A DNA stretch of 64,000 nt, from the NCBI RefSeq assembly GCF_012927245.1, contig NZ_JABBGE010000015.1:84942-148941 (forward strand), read 5' to 3'. Positions within the stretch are counted from its first letter, which is position 1; each line of letters begins with the position of its first letter. Positions 31,500 through 39,857 of this stretch are shown in pieces. Below the pieces are notes generated by a model, which saw only the letters and a program-made list of their open reading frames with translations, was not told the origin of the DNA and searched no databases. The stretch comes from Streptomyces sp. R302. GTDB taxonomy: Bacteria > Actinomycetota > Actinomycetes > Streptomycetales > Streptomycetaceae. Both the position numbers and the translations under genes were made by a program.

Positions 31500-32951
31500 A
31501 TGCGCACCACCGAAACCCACCCGGCCGACACCACCACCGAGCCCCTCGGCGCCGACGTCGTCGTCATCGGCGCCGGCCCCACCGGGCTGCTGCTCGCCGG
31601 CGACCTCGCCGCCGCCGGCCTCGACGTCACCCTCGTCGAGCGCCGCCCCGCCGGCCGCTCCAACCTCACCCGCGCCTTCGGCGTCCACGCCCGCACCCTG
31701 GAACTGCTCGACACCCGCGGCCTCGCCGACGCCCTGGAGGCCACCGGCACCCCGCTGAACCGCATGCGGCTCTTCGGCCACCTCTCCCTCGACCTCAGCG
31801 ACCTTCCCTCCCGCTTCGACCACATCCTCATCACCCCCCAGTACGAGGTCGAGCGCCTCCTCGAACAGCGCGCGGTCGACGCCGGCGTCACCTTCCGCCA
31901 CGACACCGCCCTCACCGCCCTCCACCAGGACGCCGACGGCGTCACCGCCGAACTCACCGGCCCCGACGGCACCCCCCGCACGCTCCGCACCCGCCACCTC
32001 GTCGGCACCGACGGCCACCGCAGCACCGTCCGCACCGCCCTCGGACTGCCCTTCCCCGGCACCAGCGTCATCCGCTCGATCGTCCTCGCCGACGTCCGCC
32101 TCACCGAGGAACCCGCCGCCTCCCTGACCGTCAACGGCACCGGGGACGCCTTCGTCTTCATCGCCCCCTTCGGCGACGGCTGGTACCGCGTCATGGGCTG
32201 GGACCGCACGCGCCAGGTCCCCGACAGCGAACCCGTCGACCTCGACGAGGTCCGCGACCTCGCCCGCCGCGCCCTCGGCACCGACCACGGCATGCACGAC
32301 GCCCGCTGGATCTCCCGCTTCCACAGCGACGAGCGCCAGGTCCCCGCCTACCGCGTCGGCCGCGTCCTCCTCGCCGGGGACGCCGCCCACGTCCACTCCC
32401 CCGCAGGCGGCCAGGGCATGAACACCGGCCTCCAGGACGCCGCCAACCTCTCCTGGAAGCTCATCGCCGTCCACCGCGGCGAAGCCCCCGACCCCGAGGC
32501 CCTCCTCGACAGCTACCAGGCCGAGCGCCACCCCGTCGGCACCATGGTCCTGCGCAGCAGCGGCGCCATCGTCCGCCTCGCCATGGCCCACACCCCCGCC
32601 ACCCGCGCGCTGCGCGCCGTCGCCACCACCGCCCTCAGCGTCGTGCGCCCCGCCTCCGCCAAGCTCCTCGGCATGATCAGCGGCCTCGGCATCGCCTACG
32701 CCCCCGCCCCCGGCGGCGGCCGCGCCTCCGGCCGGCGCGCCCCCGACGTCCGGCTCCGCGAGGGCCGGCTCCACGAGCTGCTCCGCGCGGGCGAGTTCGT
32801 CCTCGTCGCCCCCGAAGGCACCACCCCGGCCCTGCCGCCCTCCGCCCCGACCGGCGCGAACCGCGTCGTACGGGCCACCTGGACGGACCCCGCCCGCCGC
32901 ACCGCGGTCCTCGTCCGCCCCGACGGATACGTGCACTGGAGCAGCCGATGA
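31500..32951 (+). CDS. FAD-dependent aromatic monooxygenase
   Basis: A 483-residue flavin monooxygenase of the phenol/polyketide hydroxylase type. The ADP-binding loop is VVVIGAGPTGLLLAGDLAAA near residue 18, the second FAD motif GRVLLAGDAAHVHSPAGGQG near 290, and an NAD(P)H/FAD motif (LVGTDGHRSTVR) lies between. It would hydroxylate an aromatic substrate. The C-terminal thioredoxin-like part is short. ATG 31500 follows GGAGG. It is controlled by the divergent TetR, a common arrangement where the substrate is the inducer. Confidence 0.92.
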   Translation: MRTTETHPADTTTEPLGADVVVIGAGPTGLLLAGDLAAAGLDVTLVERRPAGRSNLTRAFGVHARTLELLDTRGLADALEATGTPLNRMRLFGHLSLDLSDLPSRFDHILITPQYEVERLLEQRAVDAGVTFRHDTALTALHQDADGVTAELTGPDGTPRTLRTRHLVGTDGHRSTVRTALGLPFPGTSVIRSIVLADVRLTEEPAASLTVNGTGDAFVFIAPFGDGWYRVMGWDRTRQVPDSEPVDLDEVRDLARRALGTDHGMHDARWISRFHSDERQVPAYRVGRVLLAGDAAHVHSPAGGQGMNTGLQDAANLSWKLIAVHRGEAPDPEALLDSYQAERHPVGTMVLRSSGAIVRLAMAHTPATRALRAVATTALSVVRPASAKLLGMISGLGIAYAPAPGGGRASGRRAPDVRLREGRLHELLRAGEFVLVAPEGTTPALPPSAPTGANRVVRATWTDPARRTAVLVRPDGYVHWSSR

Positions 32952-32977
32952 GCACCCCGGCACCCTCGACGGGCACC

Positions 32978-33469
32978 TCAGAAGACGTACGGGTCCCCGG
33001 TGGCGAGGACCAGCACCCGGTGCCGGTCGTTGAAGGAGTTCCGGTCGACCCCGCCGGCCCGCCAGGCCGTGCTCACGTCCACCGTCAGCTCCTGCGGCCG
33101 ACCGGCGGCCCTCAGGTCCAGCGCCAGCTCACCCGCCGCCCCGCCGCCGGACAGCGCACCCGTCCGGCAGGACACCACCCGGGCGCTGCTCCACAGACAC
33201 CCCGGCGGCAGCTCCTGACCGCCCGCCATGGGCGCGGAGAAGGCCAACCGGACGGTGGCGTCCGCGACGTCGGACGGCCCGTGGTTCTCCGTCACCAGCC
33301 ACACCCCGACCCGCCCATCCCACAGCGAGACATGACCGTGGTGGGCGAGATCCGCCTCACCGGCCGCCTCACCGACCACGTCACCGGTCGCCCCGGCGGC
33401 CGTCCCGGCAGCCAGCACCACGAACGCCGCCAGCGCGGCCCCGAGCACACCCTTCGACATCACACGCAT
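32978..33469 (-). CDS. Secreted protein of unknown function
   Basis: A 163-residue exported protein. The signal peptide is SKGVLGAALAAFVVLAAGTA, with a cleavage site near AGATG. The mature part is an Ig-like beta domain: LAHHGHVSLWDGRVGVWLV, NHGPSDVADATVRLAFSAP and SCRTGALSGGG, with two cysteines that may pair. Domains of this DUF11/CARDB-like kind serve cell-surface adhesion or ligand binding. The ATG at 33469 is one of two possible (33460 is the other). The leader upstream is unusually AT-rich. Confidence 0.7.
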   Translation of the reverse strand: MRVMSKGVLGAALAAFVVLAAGTAAGATGDVVGEAAGEADLAHHGHVSLWDGRVGVWLVTENHGPSDVADATVRLAFSAPMAGGQELPPGCLWSSARVVSCRTGALSGGGAAGELALDLRAAGRPQELTVDVSTAWRAGGVDRNSFNDRHRVLVLATGDPYVF

Positions 33470-33546
33470 GACCCAAAAATACCCATAGATCATCCCATCT
33501 TCTGACAATCCGTCAGCCCGCGTGTCCCCCGTGACAACCTGAAGCC

Positions 33547-33882
33547 ATGCAGATCGCCCGCTCCGTCGCCCTCTTCGCCGTCGCCGCCCTCTTCGAGATC
33601 GGCGGAGCCTGGCTCGTCTGGCAGGGAGTCCGCGAGCACCGCGGCTGGATCTGGATCGGCGGCGGAGTCCTCGCCCTCGGCCTCTACGGCTTCGTCGCCA
33701 CCCTCCAGCCCGACGCCGACTTCGGCCGCATCCTCGCCGCCTACGGAGGCGTCTTCGTCGCCGGCTCCCTCGCCTGGGGCATGGTCGCCGACGGCTACCG
33801 CCCCGACCGCTGGGACGTCATCGGCGCCCTCGTCTGCCTCGCCGGCATGGCCGTGATCATGTACGCCCCCCGAGGCCGCTGA
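33547..33882 (+). CDS. YnfA family (UPF0060) membrane protein
   Basis: A 111-residue inner-membrane protein with four hydrophobic segments. It matches the YnfA family along its whole length: ALFEIGGAWLVWQGVREHRG, ALGLYGFVATLQPDADFGR and ILAAYGGVFVAGSLAWGMV, then DGYRPDRWDVIGALVCLAGM. YnfA proteins resemble small multidrug resistance transporters. The ATG at 33547 follows an A/C-rich leader. The divergent secreted gene starts 77 bp away. Confidence 0.9.
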   Translation: MQIARSVALFAVAALFEIGGAWLVWQGVREHRGWIWIGGGVLALGLYGFVATLQPDADFGRILAAYGGVFVAGSLAWGMVADGYRPDRWDVIGALVCLAGMAVIMYAPRGR

Positions 33883-33937
33883 CCCGCCGCCTATCCTGAC
33901 CACACCGACCCGACCGCCTGTACGAGGAGCCTCCGCC

Positions 33938-34693
33938 ATGTCCGCCCCCATCGCCGTCATCACCGGAGCGAGCAGCGGCATCGGCGCCGCCACGGCCCGG
34001 CAGCTGGCCGCCGCCGGCTACCGCGTGGTCCTCACCGCCCGCCGCAAGGACCGCATCGAGGCCCTCGCCGCCGAGATCAACGAGGCCGGCCACCAGGCCA
34101 CCGCGTACGCCCTCGACGTCACCGACCGCGCCGCCGTCGACGAGTTCGCCACCGCCTTCCGCGCCCTCGCCGTCCTCGTCAACAACGCCGGCGGCGCCCT
34201 CGGCCTCGACCCCGTCGCCACCGGCGACCCCGAGGACTGGCGCCGCATGTACGACGTCAACGTCCTCGGCACCCTCCACATGACCCAGGCCCTGCTGCCC
34301 GCGCTCACCGCGAGCGGCGACGGCACCGTCGTCGTCCTCTCCTCCACCGCCGGCCACGGCACCTACGAGGGCGGCGCCGGCTACGTCGCCGCCAAGAACG
34401 GCGCCCGCGTCCTCGCCGAGACCCTCCGCCTGGAGATCGTCGGCACCCCCGTCCGCGTCATCGAGATCGCCCCCGGCCTGGTCAAGACCGAGGAGTTCGC
34501 CACCACCCGCTTCCGCGGCGACACCGACCGCGCCGCCAAGGTCTACGCCGGCGTGGCCGAGCCCCTCACCGCCGACGACGTCGCCGACACCATCACCTGG
34601 GCCTGCACCCGCCCCCCGCACGTCAACATCGACCTCCTGGTCGTCCGCCCCCGCGCCCAGGCCTCCAACACCAAGCTCCACCGCGAGCCGTAG
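33938..34693 (+). CDS. Short-chain dehydrogenase (YdfG-like)
   Basis: A 251-residue classical SDR oxidoreductase. The NADP-binding loop is VITGASSGIGAATA (residues 8-21), VLVNNAGGALG is the NNAG motif, and the catalytic residues are Ser in VVLSSTAGHG and Tyr-x-x-x-Lys in GYVAAKNG. Arg35-Arg36 after the second strand favours NADPH. The family reduces 3-hydroxy acids such as serine or malonic semialdehyde; the real substrate is unknown. A strong terminator follows at 34755. Confidence 0.93.
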   Translation: MSAPIAVITGASSGIGAATARQLAAAGYRVVLTARRKDRIEALAAEINEAGHQATAYALDVTDRAAVDEFATAFRALAVLVNNAGGALGLDPVATGDPEDWRRMYDVNVLGTLHMTQALLPALTASGDGTVVVLSSTAGHGTYEGGAGYVAAKNGARVLAETLRLEIVGTPVRVIEIAPGLVKTEEFATTRFRGDTDRAAKVYAGVAEPLTADDVADTITWACTRPPHVNIDLLVVRPRAQASNTKLHREP

Positions 34694-34754
34694 ACACGCA
34701 CGGGTGATCTCCCCGCAAACCCGACCTGCCGTCGAAGACAACTCCATACAGAAC

Positions 34755-34790
34755 GGCCCTCGACCGGGATTGCAGTCCCGGCCGAGGGCC
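34755..34790 (+). terminator. Terminator of the SDR gene
   Basis: A 36-bp hairpin: an 8-bp outer stem, one A-C mismatch, a 6-bp inner stem and the loop TTGCAG. It sits 62 bp after the SDR stop. Confidence 0.8.
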
Positions 34791-34871
34791 TCGGTCGAAC
34801 TCAACGCCCGAGACGCACACATCCTCCGCGCCGAACAGCACCACTCGGCCACCTGGACCCGGCCCACGGAC

Positions 34872-35039
34872 ATGAGGTTCGCGCCGCCCCGCCGCCGTTG
34901 GACCAGCCCGGAAGACCGTGAGCTGCTCCGGCTCGGTGATCCCGCAGCTGCGGCCATCGCCCTCGACCGCACCGAGCAGAGTTGCGCCATGCGCCTGTGG
35001 CGCCTGCGCTCCGGCCAGGTCGCGATGCCCGTCGGCTGA
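34872..35039 (+). CDS. Possible small Myb/SANT-like protein, 55 aa
   Basis: A short frame whose product is a single helical domain: RRRWTSPEDRELLRL, then AAIALDRTEQSCAMRLWRLR. The Trp, the acidic stretch and the late Arg/Leu helix follow the SANT/Myb-like pattern. The frame is open back to 34704, but that part contains the SDR terminator, so I take the ATG at 34872, which has no clear ribosome site. It could be a small DNA-binding protein or a remnant. Downstream is the convergent rtcB gene. Confidence 0.4.
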   Translation: MRFAPPRRRWTSPEDRELLRLGDPAAAAIALDRTEQSCAMRLWRLRSGQVAMPVG

Positions 35040-35081
35040 AGTGAGTCGCGGGGCGCCGTCGCCACGGCGTCCCGCGACCTT

Positions 35082-36275
35082 TCAGCCCTTCACGCAGATG
35101 ACCTGCTTGAGCTTGGCGACGACCTCCACGAGGTCGGTCTGCTGCTCGATCACCTTCTCGATCGGCTTGTACGCGCCCGGGATCTCGTCCACGACGCCGG
35201 AGTCCTTGCGGCACTCCACACCCTGCGTCTGCTCCTCCAGATCCCGCGTCGTGAAGCGCTTCTTCGCCGCGTTCCGGCTCATCTTCCGGCCCGCGCCGTG
35301 CGAGGCCGAGTTGAACGAGGCCGCGTTGCCGAGGCCCTTCACGATGTACGAGCCGGTACCCATCGAGCCCGGGATGATGCCGAACTCCCCGGAGCCGGCC
35401 CGGATCGCGCCCTTACGGGTCACGAGCAGATCCATCCCCTCGTACCGCTCCTCCGCCACGTAGTTGTGGTGGCAGGAGATCACCGGCTCGAAGGTCACCT
35501 TCGCCTTCCGGAACTCCCTGCGGACGACCTCCTGGAAGAGCGCCATCATGATCGCACGGTTGTACTTCGCGTACTCCTGCGCCCAGAAGAGGTCGTGCCG
35601 GTAGGCCGCCATCTGCGGGGTCTCGGAGACGAAGACCGCGAGGTCCCGGTCGATCAGCCCCTGATTGTGCGGCAAGTGCTGTGCCACGCCGATGTGGTGC
35701 TCGGCGAGCTCCTTGCCGATGTTCCGCGAGCCCGAGTGCAGCATGAGCCACACCGAATCGGATGTATCGACGCAAAGCTCCACAAAGTGGTTGCCGGATC
35801 CGAGCGTCCCCATCTGCAACGCAGCCCGCTCCCTCCGGAACTTCACCGCGTCCGCCACCCCGTCGAACCGGGACCAGAAGTCGTTCCAGCCGGCCGTCGG
35901 GAACTGGTAGAGCCGCTTCGGGTCGACCTCGTCGCGGTGCATGCCCCGGCCGACCGGGATCGCCTGCTCGATCTTCGAGCGGAGACGGGAGAGGTCGGCG
36001 GGAAGGTCGTTCGCGGTCAGGGAGGTCTTCACCGCGGACATGCCGCAGCCGATGTCCACACCGACCGCGGCCGGGCAGACCGCGTCCTTCATGGCGATCA
36101 CCGAACCGACCGTCGCGCCCTTGCCGTAATGCACGTCCGGCATGACCGCGAGGCCCTTGATCCACGGCAGCGTCGCCACATTGCGGAGCTGCTGCATCGC
36201 GCCGCCCTCCACCGTGGAAGGATCGGCCCACATCCGGATGGGTACCTGCGCACCCGGTACCTCTACATACGACAT
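35082..36275 (-). CDS. rtcB: RNA-splicing ligase RtcB
   Basis: A 397-residue RNA 3'-phosphate/5'-OH ligase using GTP and Mn. It rejoins RNA cut by endonucleases or toxins. The metal ligands include GVDIGCGMS (D74, C77), QMGTLGSGNHFVEL, MLHSGSRNIGKEL and the HHNY block; the histidine that takes GMP is in NSASHGAGRKMSR. The ATG at 36275 follows GAGGAAGT. No RtcR regulator or archease gene lies nearby. It is the first coding minus gene after a 174-bp gap to the divergent lipoprotein gene. Confidence 0.95.
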   Translation of the reverse strand: MSYVEVPGAQVPIRMWADPSTVEGGAMQQLRNVATLPWIKGLAVMPDVHYGKGATVGSVIAMKDAVCPAAVGVDIGCGMSAVKTSLTANDLPADLSRLRSKIEQAIPVGRGMHRDEVDPKRLYQFPTAGWNDFWSRFDGVADAVKFRRERAALQMGTLGSGNHFVELCVDTSDSVWLMLHSGSRNIGKELAEHHIGVAQHLPHNQGLIDRDLAVFVSETPQMAAYRHDLFWAQEYAKYNRAIMMALFQEVVRREFRKAKVTFEPVISCHHNYVAEERYEGMDLLVTRKGAIRAGSGEFGIIPGSMGTGSYIVKGLGNAASFNSASHGAGRKMSRNAAKKRFTTRDLEEQTQGVECRKDSGVVDEIPGAYKPIEKVIEQQTDLVEVVAKLKQVICVKG

Positions 36276-36449
36276 ACTTCCTCGATTCCCCCGAAAAGCC
36301 TGATAACGCAAAAACCGGAGCCAAAGCCCGTAGAGGTGACGGCGGACCGGCATCAACGGCTGCGCGTGCGATAGACATTGTGTCCATCCGCCTTCACGGG
36401 GCGGCAAACAGTTTTCGGGAAAGACCTTGGGAGAAGGGAGCCTGGGACG

Positions 36450-37376
36450 GTGCAGCGAAAGAGGTACTCACCCGGCCGCGCCCCCGGCACCCTCCTCGGC
36501 CTCGGCGCCGGTCTCGGCGTCGTGCTCGGCGCCCTGACCGGCTGCTCGGCGGCCGGCACCGCCGAGGACGTCACGGTCGACGCGAAGGCCGGCGCCGCCG
36601 CCACTCCCGTCGCGCCCCCCGGCCGCTACCGCACCCTCTTCGAACCGTGCGGCGCCGTCCCCCAGGCCGCCCTGCGCGAGCTGCTCCCCGGGACCGTCGC
36701 CCTGTCCGACGCCGAGCGGGCCAAGGCGCTGCGCGGCACGGCGGCCGTCACGTACGACACCGACCGCCGCGTCGGCTGCACCTGGACCGCCGACGCCGCG
36801 GACGGCGGTTCGCACCGCCTGGTGCTCGACGTGGAGCGGGTGGTCTCGTACGACCCGACGGTGAGCGACGCCACGCGGGCGCAGGAGGTCTACACCCGCA
36901 AGCAGCTCGCGGCCGGGATCGCCGTACCGACGACCCCGCCCCCGACGCCCACCGCGCCGACCACCGGGCCGACCACCGCCCCGGCCACCGGGCCGACGAC
37001 GGCCTCGCCCACATCGCGCACCTCGGGCGCCGCCACCACGGACCCGACCGCCACCCACGCGGCGGCGGCCGGCGCGGGCGCCACCCCCACCGGAGGAGCC
37101 ACCACCGGCACCCCCTCCGCGCCGGCGACGACCGGCCTCGAGCCCCGGCTGCTCGGGGGACTCGGCGACATCGCCTTCGTCGGCGACGCCCTCGGTTCGA
37201 CCGGCGGGGCCGGTCGCCAGCGGGTCGTGAGCGTGGTGTTCCGCACATCGAACGTCGTCGTGACGGTCGAGTACCGGCAGCGCACGACGGGCACGGCGCC
37301 GGCCCCGGACAGCAAGGAACTGCAGGACAGGGCGCAGAATCTGGCCCGCCTGCTGGCGGACCGGCTGGAGGAGTAG
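36450..37376 (+). CDS. DUF3558-type lipoprotein
   Basis: A 308-residue lipoprotein. After a basic start the lipobox is LTGC at C32. A globular domain (RTLFEPCGAVPQAALRELLP, VGCTWTADAADGG) is typical of DUF3558 proteins of actinobacterial cell envelopes, split by a Pro/Thr-rich linker of about 70 residues (186-255). The cysteines in FEPCG and VGCTW may pair. The GTG at 36450 has GGGAG upstream. It is followed by a second DUF3558 lipoprotein gene; the function of the family is unknown. Confidence 0.8.
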   Translation: MQRKRYSPGRAPGTLLGLGAGLGVVLGALTGCSAAGTAEDVTVDAKAGAAATPVAPPGRYRTLFEPCGAVPQAALRELLPGTVALSDAERAKALRGTAAVTYDTDRRVGCTWTADAADGGSHRLVLDVERVVSYDPTVSDATRAQEVYTRKQLAAGIAVPTTPPPTPTAPTTGPTTAPATGPTTASPTSRTSGAATTDPTATHAAAAGAGATPTGGATTGTPSAPATTGLEPRLLGGLGDIAFVGDALGSTGGAGRQRVVSVVFRTSNVVVTVEYRQRTTGTAPAPDSKELQDRAQNLARLLADRLEE

Positions 37377-37518
37377 CCGGCCGGCGGGTGTCCCGCGCGC
37401 CCCCCGGGCGGCGGGGGGACCACGTAACGTGTCGGCGTACCCAGGGCCGCCAGGGCCGCCGGGGCCACCGACCGGCACCGGCCCGGCACCGGCCGTACGA
37501 CAAGCGACTGAAGGAACC

Positions 37519-38256
37519 ATGCAGCGATCAGCTCCGCGACTCACCCGCATCCTCGCCGCCGCAGCCGTCCCCGTGATGCTCGTCGTCGCCGGCTGCTCCT
37601 CGGACTCGGGAAGCGACGGCGACGGAGCCGCCAAGACGGGCGGGGCGAAGGCGACCGCGAGCGCGACCGCGTCGGCGACCCCGTCCCCGACGCCGACCGT
37701 GGAGCCCGCGAAGTTCGCGAAGCTGCCCTCGGCGTGCAAGGCGATCGCGGCGAGGACCACTTCCGCGCTGGTCCCGAAGGCGAAGAACGAGAACGGCACC
37801 GCCGCGCCCTCCACGGACCTCTCCCACCGCGCGGGCTGCTCGTGGAACGGCCTGGAGGACCAGGGCGTCAAGGGCTCGCAGTACCGCTGGCTCGACGTGT
37901 CGTTCTACCGGTACGACTCCGAGGTCTCCCTCGGCAGCGGCCAGGCGCGCGCCCAGGAGAACTTCGCCAAGGAGCTCGGGAAGATCCAGGCCACCACCGG
38001 CGCGAAGACGCTGAGCACCGCGTCGGTGGCCGGTATCGGCGACGAGGCGAAGATGGTCACGTACACCGTGAACAAGACCGGCGAGGACTTCCCGTACGCG
38101 TCGATCGTGGCGCGCACCGGCAACGTGCTGGTGCTGCTGTCCTACAACGGCGCCGGATACGCGGGCGCGCCCGCGCCGCGGGCGAAGACGATCGTCGAGG
38201 GCGCGACGACGGCGGCGAAGGAGGCGGTCGCCTCGGTGACCGCCGCGAACAAGTAG
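37519..38256 (+). CDS. DUF3558-type lipoprotein
   Basis: A 245-residue lipoprotein. The signal peptide ends VVAGC (lipobox), followed by an Ala/Thr/Ser-rich stretch (25-60) and a domain with SACKAIAARTTSALVP, HRAGCSWNGLEDQG and NVLVLLSYNGAGY. It is related in pattern to the preceding gene and probably anchored to the outer face of the membrane. The ATG at 37519 has AAGGAA upstream. The 142 bp between the two genes leave room for its own promoter. Confidence 0.82.
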   Translation: MQRSAPRLTRILAAAAVPVMLVVAGCSSDSGSDGDGAAKTGGAKATASATASATPSPTPTVEPAKFAKLPSACKAIAARTTSALVPKAKNENGTAAPSTDLSHRAGCSWNGLEDQGVKGSQYRWLDVSFYRYDSEVSLGSGQARAQENFAKELGKIQATTGAKTLSTASVAGIGDEAKMVTYTVNKTGEDFPYASIVARTGNVLVLLSYNGAGYAGAPAPRAKTIVEGATTAAKEAVASVTAANK

Positions 38257-38366
38257 TCGTACCAGCGGACATGAACATGTAGTCATACCCGCCGTTCGGT
38301 CGGGCCAACCCCCGTCGGCCGCCCGGGTACTGACACAAATCAACACAGACAGGCGTGTCCGAGCGG

Positions 38367-38394
38367 AGCCCGTCCCTCCCCAGAGGGTCGGGCT
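38367..38394 (+). promoter_or_regulatory. Leader hairpin upstream of the DUF2637 gene
   Basis: A 28-bp hairpin (AGCCCG, CCCTC, loop CCCA, GAGGG, CGGGCT, with one T-T mismatch) ending 59 bp before the GTG start. TT follows the stem. It may be an attenuator or the terminator of the lipoprotein gene. Confidence 0.5.
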
Positions 38395-38453
38395 TCGTTC
38401 ATGTGTGCCACTCTGGGGCCCGCGAGACGTCGAATCACGGGAGGGGATCGCGG

Positions 38454-39788
38454 GTGGCCGCGATGGAGCTGACACGCACACACCGCATACTCATCGGGCT
38501 CGTCATCGGCGGCGCGGTGATCATCGCGGGGATCGGTTTCGCGGGTTCGTACGCGGCCGTGCGCGAGCTTGCCGTACACAAGGGCTTCGGTACGTTCTCG
38601 TACTTCTTCCCGATCGGCATCGACGCGGGCATCTGTGTGCTGCTCGCCCTGGACCTGCTGCTGACCTGGCTCCGGATCCCCTTCCCGCTGCTGCGGCAGA
38701 CGGCGTGGATCCTGACGGCGGCGACGATCGCGTTCAACGGCGCGGCGGCCTGGCCGGACCCGCTGGGCGTCGGCATGCACGCGGTCATCCCAGTGCTGTT
38801 CGTGGTCGCGGTCGAGGCGGCGCGGCACGCGGTGGGCCGGATCGCGGACATCACCGCGGACAAGCACATGGAGGGCGTGCGGCTGACCCGCTGGCTGCTG
38901 TCGCCGGTGCCGACGTTCCGGCTGTGGCGGCGGATGAAGCTGTGGGAGCTGCGCTCGTACGACCAGGTGATCAAGCTGGAGCAGGAGCGGCTGATCTACC
39001 AGGCCCGGCTCCAGGCCCGTTTCGGCCGCGGCTGGCGGCGCAAGGCGCCGGTGGAGGCGCTGATGCCGCTGCGGCTCGCCCGGTACGGCGTCCCGCTGGC
39101 CGAGACGGCCCCGGCGGGCCTCGCGGCGGCGGGCGTCGACCCGGTCCTCCTGCCGCCGAACCCGACTCCGACGCAGGCCCCGACGCAGGCCCCGGCTCTG
39201 GCCCAGGCCCCGGCCCCGGTTCTGGCTCAGGCCCCGGTCGCGATCGCCCCTCAGGTCCCTCAGGTCCAGGCCCAGGTCCAGGCCCAGGAGCAGGAGCCCG
39301 CCCCGGCCCCGCAGGCCCAGGCCCCCGGCCCCCAGCAGCAGGCCCAGCCGAACCACGAGAGCCCCTGGTTCGACGCCCAGCAGGTCACCCCGGACGGGTA
39401 CGGCGGCATGTACACCGCGCAGCCGGAGGAGAACCCCTCGGAGGAGAGCGCCGCGGAGGAGAACGCCGCGGCGGCCATCCCCGGGGACGCCCGCCCGGTG
39501 GAACCGGAGCAGTCGGGTCCCGAGCTGTTCGGCGAGCTCCAGCGGCCCGACCCCCGTCAGGAGCCCGACCCTCAGATGGAGGAGTTCCGGGAGATCGCCT
39601 ACAAGGTGACGTACGGCTTCGTGCAGGAGTACAGGCGCTTCCCGACCCCGTTCGAGCTGGATCAGCTGGTGGCGGAGGCGTACGGCCTCCAGAAGCTCCC
39701 GGAGCCCCAGTCCGACCTGCTCCAGCTGGTCACCCCTGAGGTGCAGGAGCGCGTCCGCGAGGAGATGCAGGAGTACGACCCCTCCTGA
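38454..39788 (+). CDS. DUF2637 membrane protein with Pro/Ala/Gln-rich linker
   Basis: A 444-residue protein. Residues 8-150 hold four membrane segments in the DUF2637 pattern (ILIGLVIGGAVIIAGIGFAG, TFSYFFPIGIDAGICVLLAL, TAWILTAATIAFNGAAAW, HAVIPVLFVVAVEAARHAV). A cytoplasmic helical stretch follows, then a Pro/Ala/Gln-rich linker (about 235-305) with repeated QAPxQAPA-type units, and an acidic C-terminal domain (FREIAYKVTYGFVQEYRRFP). DUF2637 proteins accompany conjugation and spread (Spd) genes, but no transfer genes are here. The GTG at 38454 has GAGGGG seven bases upstream. Confidence 0.82.
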   Translation: MAAMELTRTHRILIGLVIGGAVIIAGIGFAGSYAAVRELAVHKGFGTFSYFFPIGIDAGICVLLALDLLLTWLRIPFPLLRQTAWILTAATIAFNGAAAWPDPLGVGMHAVIPVLFVVAVEAARHAVGRIADITADKHMEGVRLTRWLLSPVPTFRLWRRMKLWELRSYDQVIKLEQERLIYQARLQARFGRGWRRKAPVEALMPLRLARYGVPLAETAPAGLAAAGVDPVLLPPNPTPTQAPTQAPALAQAPAPVLAQAPVAIAPQVPQVQAQVQAQEQEPAPAPQAQAPGPQQQAQPNHESPWFDAQQVTPDGYGGMYTAQPEENPSEESAAEENAAAAIPGDARPVEPEQSGPELFGELQRPDPRQEPDPQMEEFREIAYKVTYGFVQEYRRFPTPFELDQLVAEAYGLQKLPEPQSDLLQLVTPEVQERVREEMQEYDPS

Positions 39789-39812
39789 CCCGTCCGCGCG
39801 CCGCGCACACGC

Positions 39813-39848
39813 CGAAGGGCCGCCCCCGATCACGGGAGCGGCCCTTCG
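39813..39848. terminator. Bidirectional terminator
   Basis: A perfect 11-bp stem, CGAAGGGCCGC (39813-39823) with its complement at 39838-39848, between the convergent DUF2637 and lysS genes. Confidence 0.85.
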
Positions 39849-39857
39849 CGCGTCGGG

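Noticed and set aside
34755..34790. Hairpin with loop TTGCAG, resembling a tRNA-Cys anticodon stem
   Set aside because: Only one stem is present; no acceptor, D or T arms. It is a terminator after the SDR gene.
38351..38405. tRNA-Ser-like start (GGCGTGTCCGAGCGG)
   Set aside because: The D-arm-like bases are there but no anticodon or T arm (GTTCGAATC) follows, and the stem is explained by the leader hairpin at 38367-38394.
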